From: Ornithinimicrobium pratense
GTDB lineage: Bacteria > Actinomycetota > Actinomycetes > Actinomycetales > Dermatophilaceae
Length of the DNA: 64,000 bases
Reading direction: 5' to 3'
NCBI RefSeq assembly: GCF_008843165.1
Contig: NZ_CP044427.1
Coordinates: forward strand, 806,001-870,000
Shown one piece after another: positions 29,301 to 37,320 of the stretch. The position numbers and the translations under genes are program-made. The notes under the pieces were generated by a model. The model worked only from the letters and a program-made list of their open reading frames with translations, was not told the origin of the DNA and did not search any database. Numbering within the stretch: position 1 is the first letter of the stretch; each line of letters begins with the position of its first letter.

Positions 29301-29800
29301 CCGCCGGCGGGCTGGAGCTGCTGGAGGGTGAGTACACGCTGGAGGCCGTCGTGGCCCAGGGCGAGGCCGGCGGTTCACGGGCCACCGCCATGCTGCGCGC
29401 TGGTGGCTTCGTCGTCCTCGACACCGAGGTGACCGAGGACCTGGCCCGCGAGGGTCTGGCCCGTGACCTCGTCCGCGCGGTGCAGGGCGCCCGCAAGGAC
29501 GCCGGCCTGGACATCACCGACCGCATCAGCCTGACCGTCGTCGGCGACGACGACGTGTGGCAGGCCGCCAACGAGCACCAGAAGCTGGTCATGGACGAGA
29601 CCCTGGCGGTGCAGTTCGGCGCGGCCGGCGCCGGGACCCCGCTGCCCAAGGGGTCGAGGCACAACGGCTCCGCCGCTGCAGACGATCCCGGCAGTGACAC
29701 GACTGGGCCCCAGCCGCGCATCACCTCATACACCACCTCGGTCACCCTCGACGGCGACCGATCCGTGGACCTGCTGATCACCAAGGTGGACGCACGATGA
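26378..29800 (+). CDS. ileS: Isoleucine--tRNA ligase (long, eukaryote-like type)
   Basis: 1140-aa class I synthetase charging tRNA-Ile. The HIGH motif appears as HYGH at residues 67-70 ([14 protein letters not shown]) and KMSKS at 658-662 ([10 protein letters not shown]). The CP1 editing domain lies between, with [12 protein letters not shown]. These sequences and the length correspond to the eukaryote-like (type 2) IleRS found in mycobacteria and in mupirocin-resistant isozymes; natural low sensitivity to mupirocin is therefore possible but inferred. ATG 26378 is set by GAGGAG 8 bp upstream and by the T-box fold; the open frame upstream lies in the leader. The stop overlaps the folC start (ATGA). 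Confidence 0.96.
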   Translation: MAYPQKHTGTTGLTPSPAFPEIERAVLDYWDEHGTFAKSVEQREAGEDGANEFVFNDGPPFANGLPHYGHLLTGYVKDVVPRYQTMRGKRVERRFGWDTHGLPAELEAMDQLGIKTKDDILQLGIEKFNAACRESVLKYTHEWQEYVTRQARWVDFENDYKTLNVGYMESVLWAFKSLHDKGLAYEGFRVLPYCWNDETPLSNHELRMDEEVYQVRRDPAVTVGLRILPEQHHLGDAGQAGADLLAGALALVWTTTPWTLPSNLAIMVGEDIDYVLVESDFTGRTERYLLAEARLAAYQNELGEEPTVLARFRGAELAGRSYVPPFGYYLGWERAHRLVVAEIVTTTDGSGLVHTAGAFGEEDKVVTDREGIEAVMPVGADGRFTRPVEEYADMLVFDANAPIVDHLKAATRAQAPDADPSTLDTGAVTEGTVLLRREAYDHSYPHCWRCRQPLIYKGVSSWFVEVTKFKDTMLRTNEDITWVPEHVKHGQFGKWLANARDWSISRNRFWGSPIPVWKSDDPAYPRTDVYGSLAQIERDFGTLPRNRDGEVDLHRPFVDELTRPNPDDPTGKSTMRRVEDVLDVWFDSGSMPFAQWHFPFENTQWFEQHYPADFIVEYIGQTRGWFYTMHVLAAALFDRPAFSHCISHGIVLGNDGQKMSKSLKNYPDVREVFDRDGADAMRWFLMSSPILRGGNLIVTEQGIREGVRQVLIPLWNAWYFFGLYANASGYEARWSTASTDPMDRYILAKTRAFVAEVQQAQDDLNIAGACDGVRSFVDVLTNWYIRRSRDRFWGTGSAGEEGLRAALDTLYTVLEVLCRVAAPLLPLTTEEVWRGLTGGESVHLTDWPDVADLPGDPELVEAMDAVREVCSATLGLRKAEQLRVRLPLSSLTVATDLADVLRRHPGLADIVRDEVNVREVAVLDVSEASASDFGVEQRLTVNARAAGPRLGRDVQTAIKGAKSGDWSVAQEGTVTAGGLELLEGEYTLEAVVAQGEAGGSRATAMLRAGGFVVLDTEVTEDLAREGLARDLVRAVQGARKDAGLDITDRISLTVVGDDDVWQAANEHQKLVMDETLAVQFGAAGAGTPLPKGSRHNGSAAADDPGSDTTGPQPRITSYTTSVTLDGDRSVDLLITKVDAR

Positions 29801-31317
29801 GCGAGAAGTTCTTCGAGGACAACGAGCTGCCCCTGGAGGGCGACGACGAGTTCGGCCCGGACGGTCCAGAGGTGCAGGTCTACCCCGGGGCGGCGGTGCC
29901 GGAGGTGCGCTCCGGCGGTCGCCGCGGGCGCGCCGAGCAGGAGGTCGCTCCCGAGCTGCGGGCGCGTTACGCCGAGGTCGTCGACGCGATCCTGGCGCGG
30001 ACTCCCGAGCACATGCCTGAGCCGACGCTGCACCGGGTGGCCCGGGTGATGGAGCTCATGGGCGACCCGCAGCGGGCGTTCCCGCTGATCCACCTCACCG
30101 GCACCAACGGCAAGACCTCCACCACCCGTTTCGTGGAGCGGATCCTGCGCGAGATGGGGCTGCGGACCGGGCGGTTCACCAGCCCCCACCTGCACGACAT
30201 GCGCGAGCGGATCGCCCTGGACGGGGAGCCGATCGGCATCGAGGCGTTCCTGGCCACCTACGACGACGTCATCCCGTTCGTGGAGATGGTCGACAAGGAA
30301 AGCGCTGCGTCCATGGCTCCGGAACGCCACGTCCGGATGACCTACTTCGAGGTCGTCGTGTGCCTGGCGTATGCCGCGTTCGCCGACGCACCCGTCGACG
30401 TGGCCGTCGTCGAGGTCGGGCTGGGCGGCGTCTGGGACGCCACCTCGGTCGCCGACGGCGTGGTCTCGGTCGTCGCACCGGTCGCCATCGACCACACCCG
30501 GCTGCTGGGCTCGACGCTGGAGGAGATCGCCACCGAGAAGTCCGGGATCATCAAGGACGGGGCGCTCACGGTTGCCGCGGTCCAGGAGCCCGAGGTCATG
30601 CAGATCCTCGTCGACCGGGCCGAGGAGGTCGGGGCCGACCTGCGCGCGGAGGGCCTGTCCTTCGGGGTGCTCTCCCGCGAGGTCGCCGTCGGCGGGCAGC
30701 AGATCTCGGTGCGCGGGCTCGCCGGGGACTACCCCGGCCTGTTCCTGCCCCTGTTCGGAGCCCACCAGGCGCACAACGCTGCCCTGGCGATCGCGGCCGT
30801 CGAGGCGTTCGTGGGCGGCGGGGAGCAGCCCATCGACCACGAGGTGCTGCAGGCCGGCCTGGCCGGGGTCTCCTCACCGGGCCGGTTGGAGATCGTGCGC
30901 CGCTCGCCCACCGTCGTGGTGGACGCCGCGCACAACCCGGCCGGGGTGGCTGCGCTCGCCGCCGCGCTGCAGGAGTCGTTCGCCTTCACCCGCCTGGTCG
31001 GGCTGCTCGCAGTCCTGGAGGACAAGGACGCCGAGTCGATGATCCAGGAGCTGGAGACCGTCCTGGACCACGTCGTGGTGACCCGGACCACCTCGCCGCG
31101 GGCGATCCGGCCGCACCGGCTGGGCGAGCTGTGCGCCGAGTACTTCGGCCAGGACCGCGTCACCGTCGTCCAGGACCTGCCGGAGGCCCTCGACGTCGCC
31201 GCCGGTCTGGCCGACGACAGCAGCAGCGGCGGCGGAGTCGCCGGCGCCGTCCTGGCGACCGGCTCGATCACCACCGCCGCTGAGGTCCGCGCCCTGCTCG
31301 GGGTCACCACCACCTGA
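29797..31317 (+). CDS. folC: Bifunctional folylpolyglutamate/dihydrofolate synthase
   Basis: 506-aa Mur-ligase-family enzyme adding glutamates to folates. The P-loop TGTNGKTST is at residues 101-109. It is followed by [12 protein letters not shown], the central [14 protein letters not shown], the carboxylated-lysine region [11 protein letters not shown] and the C-terminal [10 protein letters not shown]. The first 45 residues are an acidic extension not found in E. coli FolC but frequent in actinobacteria. ATG 29797 overlaps the ileS stop, so the two are translationally coupled and folC falls under the ileS T-box. In many actinobacteria DUF4233 and ndk follow directly; here they are displaced by about 2.4 kb. 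Confidence 0.94.
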   Translation: MSEKFFEDNELPLEGDDEFGPDGPEVQVYPGAAVPEVRSGGRRGRAEQEVAPELRARYAEVVDAILARTPEHMPEPTLHRVARVMELMGDPQRAFPLIHLTGTNGKTSTTRFVERILREMGLRTGRFTSPHLHDMRERIALDGEPIGIEAFLATYDDVIPFVEMVDKESAASMAPERHVRMTYFEVVVCLAYAAFADAPVDVAVVEVGLGGVWDATSVADGVVSVVAPVAIDHTRLLGSTLEEIATEKSGIIKDGALTVAAVQEPEVMQILVDRAEEVGADLRAEGLSFGVLSREVAVGGQQISVRGLAGDYPGLFLPLFGAHQAHNAALAIAAVEAFVGGGEQPIDHEVLQAGLAGVSSPGRLEIVRRSPTVVVDAAHNPAGVAALAAALQESFAFTRLVGLLAVLEDKDAESMIQELETVLDHVVVTRTTSPRAIRPHRLGELCAEYFGQDRVTVVQDLPEALDVAAGLADDSSSGGGVAGAVLATGSITTAAEVRALLGVTTT

Positions 31318-31333
31318 CCCGCCCACTCCCCGC

Positions 31334-31396
31334 CCCGACAGAACACGCGGAAGAGCCCGACAGGACACGCGAAAGAGCCCGACGGAACACGCCGGG
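31334..31396. repeat. 22-bp tandem repeat array (3 copies)
   Basis: Units start at 31334, 31356 and 31378 with an exact 22-bp period. Each reads CCCGACAG(A/G)ACACGCG followed by GAAGAG or AAAGAG; the third is degenerate (CCCGACGGAACACGCC). The array lies in the 142-bp space between folC and the convergent hypothetical gene. Its core resembles the array at 18178-18262 (both contain CCCGAC, then a G-rich step, then ACACGC). Confidence 0.85.
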
Positions 31397-31459
31397 CGAG
31401 GAGTCACTCCGGGAGCGTGCAGCGCCGGGGTATCGCGGGCTCGGCAGGCAGCCGTGCTC

Positions 31460-32161
31460 TCACGGCTCCGGGTAGCGCAGGTCGAGCAGGGTGAAGACTG
31501 CCTGCACCAGCTGGTCCTCCTCATCGGCCCAGGGCTGGAGCACGAGTTGGCCGTCCTCGACGCCCGCCGCGAGGCCGAAGGCGGTGAGCGCCTGGGCGGA
31601 GCGGAGCAGTTTGTCCCCTGCCGGGAGGTCCTGGGCGTAGGCGGCGCGTTCGCGGGCGGCAGCGTCGTGGAGCAGCTGCAGGACGGGGTCGGCGGATGTT
31701 GTGACCCCCTCCGTTGCTGAACTCCTGGGTTCGACAAGGGAGCCCGTGGTGGGGGCGAAGGCGTCGGGGCGTTCGGTCAGGGCCCGCTGCAGGGCGGTGG
31801 TGAGGAGCTCAGTCGGCGCGACCTCGGCGTAGCGCGCGGAACCGTCCCGATCGTGCTTGTCGTAGCGCGCGGCGTGGGCCGAGCCCTCGAGGTCGCCCGC
31901 GTTCAACTCGTCGTACCGCCGGACGACGTCGTCCAGCAGGGCGACCACCTCGTCCATCCCGAGCCAGGCAAACCCTGCCCGGCCCTGCCCCGCCCAGTCC
32001 TCGCTGATCTCCATCTCGACCGCTTCGAGGACGCTGCCGGCGGCGGCGTATCCGTCGAAGCGCAGCACGTGTGCCAGGGCGACGTCGCCGGCCAAGTCGC
32101 TCCACGGCACGCCGGAGGTGGCCCGGTTCCAGACCTCGATGTCGGGCCCGAGCCGCGTCAT
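31460..32161 (-). CDS. Hypothetical protein
   Basis: 233-aa soluble protein with no signal peptide or membrane helix. It is mostly helical, acidic and Ala/Leu-rich, with several Trp and Asp residues (VWNRATSGVPWSDL near the start; WADEEDQLVQAVFTLLDLRYPEP at the end). I do not recognise the family. ATG 32161 was chosen over GTG 32167 because GGGAG lies 8 bp upstream of it. Its neighbours are folC (convergent, with the 22-bp repeat array between) and the DUF305 gene, which lies 40 bp upstream on the same strand; cotranscription with the DUF305/DUF3105 pair is possible. Confidence 0.6.
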   Translation of the reverse strand: MTRLGPDIEVWNRATSGVPWSDLAGDVALAHVLRFDGYAAAGSVLEAVEMEISEDWAGQGRAGFAWLGMDEVVALLDDVVRRYDELNAGDLEGSAHAARYDKHDRDGSARYAEVAPTELLTTALQRALTERPDAFAPTTGSLVEPRSSATEGVTTSADPVLQLLHDAAARERAAYAQDLPAGDKLLRSAQALTAFGLAAGVEDGQLVLQPWADEEDQLVQAVFTLLDLRYPEP

Positions 32162-32201
32162 CGCCACATCTCCCGGTCGCCGAACCGCCCAGCCGGCCGA
32201 C

Positions 32202-32978
32202 TCAGTGGTTGTGCCCGCCGTCGTCCCCGTCGTCGGTGACGTTGCCCTGCTGGCTGGCGACCCAGGCGTCGACGTCCTCCCGGGGCTCCGAGCCTCGCTC
32301 CTGCAGCATGTCCTTCATCAGGGTGACCTCGCCGAACTGGGCGTTGACCATGCGCTGGGCGGCCGCCCTCACCTCGGGGGAGTCGGCGTTGCGGAGGGCG
32401 TCCTCGGCCATCTCGACCCCCGCGATGTGGTGGGTGGTCATCAACCGCAGGAAGAGGACCTCGGCCTCCTCGTCACTGGCGTCGGTGAGCTCCTGGATCT
32501 CCGTGGGAGTGGCCATCCCGGGCATCGGTACGCCCGGGGGCAGCGCCTCGGCCGCGTGGTGGTCGTGCTCCATCCAGGCCATTCGCTCACCGTCGGGGGA
32601 GGCGAAGGGCAGGCCCCAGGACTGCAGCCAGGCGCTCATCATGCCGCGTTCGGTGGCCTGGTTGTTGGCGATGTCGATCGCCAGCCGGCCCACGGCGTGG
32701 TCATCGGTGCGCTCCAGGACGAGGAAGCTCATCTCGATCGCCTGCGCGTGGTGCTCGCTCATGTCGCGGGCGAACCCAGCGTCCACACTCATGTCGTCCG
32801 GGGTGCGCTGGCCGAAGGATATCCACCCCAGCAGCACCCCGAGGCTGAGGGCCAGGACCGTGACGGCGGCCAGGGCCGGCGCGCCGAAGGTGCGCCACCG
32901 GTCACGCGGTGCCACGGAGGTCGGGGTCGGCCCCTGGTCGTCCTGCACCTCCGAGGGCTCCTGCTGGGGCCCGGTCAT
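32202..32978 (-). CDS. DUF305 domain protein (membrane-anchored, His/Met-rich)
   Basis: 258-aa protein with one N-terminal membrane helix (about residues 33-55) and an extracytoplasmic DUF305 domain. DUF305 proteins are ferritin-like four-helix bundles with paired histidine motifs. Here these are EHHAQAIEM and THHIAGVEMAEDAL. Between them is a His/Met-rich insert (WMEHDHHAAEAL, VPMPGMATP), and the protein ends in GGHNH. Such residues suit copper or other soft-metal binding, and several family members lie in copper-resistance loci; binding here is inferred. ATG 32978 overlaps the upstream DUF3105 stop (ATGA), so the two genes are coupled. Confidence 0.85.
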   Translation of the reverse strand: MTGPQQEPSEVQDDQGPTPTSVAPRDRWRTFGAPALAAVTVLALSLGVLLGWISFGQRTPDDMSVDAGFARDMSEHHAQAIEMSFLVLERTDDHAVGRLAIDIANNQATERGMMSAWLQSWGLPFASPDGERMAWMEHDHHAAEALPPGVPMPGMATPTEIQELTDASDEEAEVLFLRLMTTHHIAGVEMAEDALRNADSPEVRAAAQRMVNAQFGEVTLMKDMLQERGSEPREDVDAWVASQQGNVTDDGDDGGHNH

Positions 32979-33607
32979 CCGCGCGGAATCAGGTCGATCG
33001 TGGTGCCGTTGGTGCACAGCGCATTGGGCTCAGGAGTCTTCGGCCCCTGCTTGTACTCGCGGATGAAGGCCTGCAGGGTCCGCTGGTCCGCCTCCTCCAG
33101 CGTGAGCTGGGTGTCCCAGGACGTTGCCACGACGGGAGAGTCCTGCGCCGCCAGCGGGCTGACCATCATGTACTCCTGCTCACCCAGGTCTTCCAGCACC
33201 TCGACCTGGTCGGCGGGCAGGTCCGGCTGGTAGGTCAGCCACACCGCGCCGTGCTCCAGGGAGTGCACGACGTGCTCCAGCGGCAGCTCCTCCTGGTAGA
33301 CACCGCAGTTGAACCAGGTCGGGTGGTGTTCGCCCCCGACGGGAGGCATCACGTCGTACTCGACGGGCTCGGTGGTGTGCTGCTGAGCGCTGTTCTCGTA
33401 CTCCTCCACGGCGGACAGGTCGACCAGCGCCGGGGAGTCCCGGATGATCGCCCAGGCCACCAGACCGACGATGAGGACCAGGATGAGGGCAACCGCACCC
33501 CAGATGAGTCCGCTGCGGCGTCGGTCGGCCGCGGCGCCTGCCTTCTGGATCTTGGCCACCTTGGCTGCGCGGTCGGAGCCGGCTGGCGAGCGGTCGGGTC
33601 GGGGCAT
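32975..33607 (-). CDS. DUF3105 domain membrane protein
   Basis: 210-aa protein. A cytoplasmic Lys/Arg-rich N-terminus is followed by one membrane helix (GLIWGAVALILVLIVGLVAWAI) and an external DUF3105 domain. That domain has the conserved NCGVYQEELPLEHVVHSLEHGAVWLTYQP segment, whose Cys and several His residues are typical of the family. ATG 33607 has an AGGAGG-type ribosome-binding site directly upstream; the longer frame was rejected. The gene is coupled to the downstream DUF305 gene, a pairing seen in other actinobacteria. The pair may handle a metal or redox partner at the cell surface, which is inference. Confidence 0.85.
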   Translation of the reverse strand: MPRPDRSPAGSDRAAKVAKIQKAGAAADRRRSGLIWGAVALILVLIVGLVAWAIIRDSPALVDLSAVEEYENSAQQHTTEPVEYDVMPPVGGEHHPTWFNCGVYQEELPLEHVVHSLEHGAVWLTYQPDLPADQVEVLEDLGEQEYMMVSPLAAQDSPVVATSWDTQLTLEEADQRTLQAFIREYKQGPKTPEPNALCTNGTTIDLIPRG

Positions 33608-33717
33608 GGTCGGAGGACCTCCTGGCTGGGGGGCTGCGAAAACTGCCCACAGGGTATGCGGTGTGCCTGGGAGCCAGGTCAACGGATCGGCCACCCGGGT
33701 CTGGGAGCATGGGTAGT

Positions 33718-34104
33718 GTGACTCTCGGCATCCTCACCCGACGGCTGTGCGGCGCGACCCTGCTCGCCCAGGCGCTCTCCGTCTTCTTCGGCGCTCTCGT
33801 GGCATGGCGTCTGGCCCAGGCCTATAACGAGGAACGGGCTGACCTTTATCTCGTCGGCGGGGTGGCGCTGGCCCTGCTGTGCGTGGTGGCCGTGGGGGCG
33901 CTGCGCAGCCGCCACGGGGCCGCGCTGGGCTGGGCCGTGCAGATCCTCACCCTGGCCTCGGCCCTCGTCCTGCCGGCGATGGTCATCGTGGCCGGCATCT
34001 TCGGCACGCTGTGGTTCCTGTGCCTGCGGCACGGACGCCGGATGGACACGGTCAACGCCGAGCGCGAGGCGCAGGCCCGCCAGCTGAGCGAAGGAGAGGG
34101 CTGA
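33718..34104 (+). CDS. DUF4233 family membrane protein
   Basis: 128-aa protein with four hydrophobic helices and the opening [22 protein letters not shown], which fits DUF4233. This family usually sits between folC and ndk in actinobacteria; here folC is 2.4 kb upstream and ndk follows after uppP. GTG 33718 is preferred because GGGAG lies 10 nt upstream; ATG 33709 would be too close to it. Function unknown. uppP starts 1 bp after the stop. Confidence 0.75.
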   Translation: MTLGILTRRLCGATLLAQALSVFFGALVAWRLAQAYNEERADLYLVGGVALALLCVVAVGALRSRHGAALGWAVQILTLASALVLPAMVIVAGIFGTLWFLCLRHGRRMDTVNAEREAQARQLSEGEG

Positions 34105-34105
34105 G

Positions 34106-34933
34106 GTGGACTTCCTGACCGCGGCCGTCCTCGGCCTCGTCCAGGGCCTGACCGAGTTCCTCCCCGTCTCCTCCAGCGCCCACCTATCGGTCGTGGGCCG
34201 GTTCCTGGGTCAGGAGGACCCGGGGGCGGCGTTCACGGCCATCACCCAGCTGGGCACCGAGGCCGCGGTCCTGATCTACTTCTGGCGCGACATCTGGCGG
34301 ATCGTGCGCCAGTGGTCCCTGGCCCTGGTGGGCAAGGTGCCGCAGAGCGACCCGGACGCCAGGATGGGCTGGCTGGTCATCCTCGGCTCGATCCCGATCG
34401 GCGTGCTCGGGCTGCTCTTCCAGGACTCCATCGAGACCCAGCTGCGCAGCCTGTGGATCACGGCCACCATGCTGCTCGTCTTCTCCTTCGTCATCCTCGT
34501 GGCCGAGAAGGTGGGCAAGCAGACCAAGGCGATGCGCGAGCTGTCCTGGCGCGACGGCATCATCTACGGGCTGTGGCAGGCGGCCGCGCTGATCCCTGGC
34601 GTCTCCCGCAGCGGCGGCACGATCTCCGGCGGCCTGTTTCTGGGCTACACCCGCGAGGCGGCTGCCCGCTACTCCTTCCTGCTGGCCATCCCCGCGGTGC
34701 TCGCCTCAGGCGGGTTCCAGGTGCACAAGTCGCTGAACGAGACCACCGCGATCAGCGTGGCCTGGGGGCCCATGTGGCTCGCGACGGGGATCTCCTTCGT
34801 CGTGGGTTTCGCGGTCATCGCCTGGTTCATGCGCTACATCAGCACCCACACCTTCACCCCGTTCGTCATCTACCGGATCGTCCTGGCCCTGGTGCTCTTC
34901 GCGCTGCTCGGTTTTGGCGTCATCGAGCCCTGA
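34106..34933 (+). CDS. uppP: Undecaprenyl-diphosphate phosphatase
   Basis: 275-aa integral membrane phosphatase recycling the undecaprenyl-PP carrier for peptidoglycan synthesis. The two active-site regions are clear: [14 protein letters not shown] near residue 15 (E-rich motif) and [15 protein letters not shown] near residue 165 (the PGxSRSxxT motif). About eight hydrophobic helices are present. GTG 34106 has AAGGAGAGGG upstream, just inside the end of the preceding gene. It is known as BacA from overexpression phenotypes in other bacteria. Confidence 0.95.
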   Translation: MDFLTAAVLGLVQGLTEFLPVSSSAHLSVVGRFLGQEDPGAAFTAITQLGTEAAVLIYFWRDIWRIVRQWSLALVGKVPQSDPDARMGWLVILGSIPIGVLGLLFQDSIETQLRSLWITATMLLVFSFVILVAEKVGKQTKAMRELSWRDGIIYGLWQAAALIPGVSRSGGTISGGLFLGYTREAAARYSFLLAIPAVLASGGFQVHKSLNETTAISVAWGPMWLATGISFVVGFAVIAWFMRYISTHTFTPFVIYRIVLALVLFALLGFGVIEP

Positions 34934-34970
34934 CCGCGGCCCGGCCGAGGCACCGCATACCCTGGGTGCC

Positions 34971-35408
34971 GTGACCGAGACCCCGCAGACCGAACGCTCT
35001 CTCGTCCTCGTCAAGCCCGACGGCTACCGCCGGGGGCTCACCGGGGAGGTGCTGCGCCGCATCGAGGCCAAGGGCTACTCGTTGGCGGCTCTTGCCGTGA
35101 TGACGCCCACCCGTGAGCAGCTGGCCCAGCACTATGCCGAGCACGAGGGCAAGCCGTTCTATGAGCCGCTCGTGGAGTTCATGCTGTCCGGGCCGGTGAC
35201 GGCGGCGATCGTAGAGGGCCACGGCTGCATCGCCGGCTTCCGCTCCCTGGCCGGAGCCACCGACCCCACCGCCGCCGCGCCCGGCACGATCCGGGGTGAC
35301 CTGGGTCGCGACTGGGGGCTGAAGGTGCAGCAGAACATCGTGCACGGCTCGGACTCGCCTGAGTCCGCAGCCCACGAGATCGCCATCTGGTTCCCCGAGC
35401 ACGCCTGA
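34971..35408 (+). CDS. ndk: Nucleoside diphosphate kinase
   Basis: 145-aa NDK family enzyme transferring the gamma phosphate of ATP to NDPs through a phospho-histidine. The start ERSLVLVKPDGYRRG and the active-site segment QNIVHGSDSPESAAHEIAIWFPE (catalytic His in N-x-x-H-G-S-D) are canonical. Length is normal. GTG 34971 is the family start; it has no Shine-Dalgarno sequence, but TACCCT ends 7 nt upstream, so a leaderless transcript is likely. Upstream uppP ends 38 bp before. Confidence 0.95.
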   Translation: MTETPQTERSLVLVKPDGYRRGLTGEVLRRIEAKGYSLAALAVMTPTREQLAQHYAEHEGKPFYEPLVEFMLSGPVTAAIVEGHGCIAGFRSLAGATDPTAAAPGTIRGDLGRDWGLKVQQNIVHGSDSPESAAHEIAIWFPEHA

Positions 35409-35554
35409 GAGCCCTCCCCGGCCGACGCCGGGCCGCTGCCACCCGGCGGTGAGGCTTGCGGTTGCAGGCCGGTCGTCCCCCCACGAGAGTGAAGGCGGGC
35501 CACGGCGCAGTCGGCGTCGGCCCGTTCGACACCACACTTCAGAAGGGACGACCA

Positions 35555-36028
35555 ATGAGCGACCAGACGACACCCGGCAACGAGGGCACCGACCTGGGCG
35601 ACCAGTTCGCCAGCGCGGGCGGACCCGACGGCGCGCTCGCGGGGATGGGAACCGCCGACCGCGACGGGACGGACACCGTCACGACGGGCGACAGTTTCGA
35701 GTCACCCGACCGGCGTCCGGACGACGCGGTGGACGAGTTCGATGCGCTGGCCCAGCCCGGCCCCGGAAAGATGGGCGGCGCCTACGGCGACCAGGACGGT
35801 AGTGCCAGCGGCGGCGCGGACGGTGGCGCCGACGGTGGCGCGGACGGTGGCGCCGATGGGGGCGCCGACGGTGGCGCCGACGGTGGCGCGGATGGGGGCG
35901 CCGATGGGGGCGCGGACGGTGGTGCCGACGGTGGTGCCGACGGTGGCGCGGACGGTGGCGCCGATGGGGGCGCCGATGGGGGCGCGGACGGTGGCGCCGA
36001 TGGCGGTGCGGACAGGTCTGCTGGGTGA
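35555..36028 (+). CDS. (GADG)n repeat protein, possible multi-core modified peptide
   Basis: 157-aa protein of unknown family. Residues 1-86 are acidic and polar (begins MSDQTTPGNEG; DEFDALAQPGPGKMGGAYGDQ just before the repeats). Residues 87-154 are 17 consecutive four-residue units, sixteen GADG and a final GADR, ending RSAG*. There is no Cys, His, Trp or Lys in the repeat part, no signal peptide and no membrane helix. Codons vary between units only at synonymous positions. AAGGGA precedes ATG 35555. The stop overlaps the start of the JmjC oxygenase gene (GTGA, 36025-36028), so the two are translationally coupled. A leader-plus-repeated-core precursor peptide whose Asp residues are hydroxylated by the next gene product is my hypothesis; a simple low-complexity protein is the alternative. 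Confidence 0.75.
   Translation: MSDQTTPGNEGTDLGDQFASAGGPDGALAGMGTADRDGTDTVTTGDSFESPDRRPDDAVDEFDALAQPGPGKMGGAYGDQDGSASGGADGGADGGADGGADGGADGGADGGADGGADGGADGGADGGADGGADGGADGGADGGADGGADGGADRSAG
35813..36016 (+). repeat. 12-bp tandem repeat encoding GADG (17 units)
   Basis: 17 head-to-tail 12-bp units with consensus GGCGCSGAYGGK. Variation is confined to third codon positions: GGC/GGT, GCG/GCC, GAC/GAT, GGT/GGG/GGC. GAT is followed by GGG in five of six cases and GAC by GGT otherwise, showing that blocks were copied together. Unit number is likely to vary between strains by slippage, in frame. Confidence 0.95.
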
Positions 36029-37320
36029 CCGCAGCCCACCCCTGGGAGAGGGTCGGCGCACCGGCCCTCTCCCGCCTGATCCACCCCACCGGCCCTGAGG
36101 AGTTCGCGGACACGATCTGGGGCCGGCGGCCCCACCTGGCCAGCGCGCAGGACCGGGGAGGGGACACCTTCGCCGACGTCTTCTCCCTTGACGCGGTCGA
36201 CGAGCTCGTCGCCGACCGCGGCCTGCGCACCCCGTTCTTGCGGGTGGCTAAGGACGGCAGCACCTTGCCCGAGCGGGCGTTCACCGCCGGCGGCGGCATC
36301 GGCGCAGGCATCGGTGACCAGGTCAGCGAGGATAAGCTGCTGCAGCTCTTCGCCGACGGGGCGACCGTGGTCCTGCAGGGCCTGCACCGCACCTGGGCCC
36401 CCGTGCGCGACCTCAGCCAGGCCCTGGCCGCCGACCTCGGCCACCCGGTGCAGGTCAACGCCTACGTCACGCCGCCACAGAGCCAGGGCTTCGCCGACCA
36501 CTACGACGTCCACGACGTCTTCGTGCTGCAGGTCCACGGAGAGAAGCAGTGGGCGCTGCGGGAGCCGGTCCACGTCGACCCGCTACGGGACGAGCCTTGG
36601 GCGGACCGCCGCGAGGCGGTCGAGGATCGCGCCCGCCGCGCGGCATACCTGGAGACCACCCTGCGCCCTGGCGACTGCCTCTACCTGCCGCGCGGGTGGA
36701 TCCACTCCGCCCGGGCCCTGGGCGGCACCAGCGTTCATCTGACCTTCGGGGTGCACGCCTGGACCCGGCACCACCTCGCGGAGATCCTGCTGGACCAGGC
36801 CCGTGACCGACTCGGCCGGGCCGACCAGGTCCGTGCCAGCCTTCCGATCGGCGTGAACCCGGCCGATGCCGAGAGCCTCGCCGAGGACGTCCAGACCGCC
36901 CGCGAGGCCCTGCTCGAGGCGATCCGTGCGGTGCCGGAGGCGGATGTGGCCCTGGTCCTGCGCGGCCGGGCTCGCTCGGCGCAGCGCCCGGCGGCCGTGT
37001 CGCCCCTGGCCCAGCTGGCCGGTGCTGACCGCCTCGACACCGGCAGCCTCCTGCGCCTGCGCGAGCACCTGATGCTCGATGTCCTGCCCGGTCCTGAGGG
37101 GCAGGTCACGCTGTCCTCCCGGGCCGGCCGGTTCGGGATGCCGGCCGCGCACCTGCCCGCGCTCGACCGGCTGCGCACCGGCGGGCGGGTGACGGTGGCG
37201 GAGCTGGCCGAGGCCGCGGGCCTGGAGCCCGACGCGGGCCTCCGGTTCGCCCGCACCCTGGTGAGGCGGGGGGTGGCGGTGGTGCTGGGGGCCGTGGGCG
37301 AGACTGGTGGGTATGGCTGA
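36025..37320 (+). CDS. JmjC/cupin_8 Fe(II)/2-oxoglutarate oxygenase (ribosomal oxygenase-like)
   Basis: 431-aa protein. The JmjC core resembles bacterial YcfD/RoxA and human MINA53/NO66. The Fe(II)-binding triad is His159-x-Asp161 (in FADHYDVHDVFVLQVHGEKQW) and His227 (in LYLPRGWIHSA). PVQVNAYVTPP precedes the first ligand, as in YcfD. The C-terminal part (about 300-431) contains a winged-helix-like domain, again as in the ROX enzymes. Known relatives hydroxylate Arg or His of ribosomal proteins; some JmjC enzymes act on RiPP peptides. GTG 36025 overlaps the stop of the (GADG)n gene, and the gene's own end overlaps the next start by 8 bp. A peptide substrate encoded by its upstream partner is inferred; a ribosomal protein target remains possible. 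Confidence 0.85.
   Translation: MTAAHPWERVGAPALSRLIHPTGPEEFADTIWGRRPHLASAQDRGGDTFADVFSLDAVDELVADRGLRTPFLRVAKDGSTLPERAFTAGGGIGAGIGDQVSEDKLLQLFADGATVVLQGLHRTWAPVRDLSQALAADLGHPVQVNAYVTPPQSQGFADHYDVHDVFVLQVHGEKQWALREPVHVDPLRDEPWADRREAVEDRARRAAYLETTLRPGDCLYLPRGWIHSARALGGTSVHLTFGVHAWTRHHLAEILLDQARDRLGRADQVRASLPIGVNPADAESLAEDVQTAREALLEAIRAVPEADVALVLRGRARSAQRPAAVSPLAQLAGADRLDTGSLLRLREHLMLDVLPGPEGQVTLSSRAGRFGMPAAHLPALDRLRTGGRVTVAELAEAAGLEPDAGLRFARTLVRRGVAVVLGAVGETGGYG

Noticed and set aside
35679..36573. Minus-strand Arg/His- or Ser/Ala/Pro-repeat frames through the GADG repeat
   Set aside because: A 12-bp repeat is open in several phases on both strands. Only the plus-strand frame has a start, a ribosome-binding site and coupling to the next gene.
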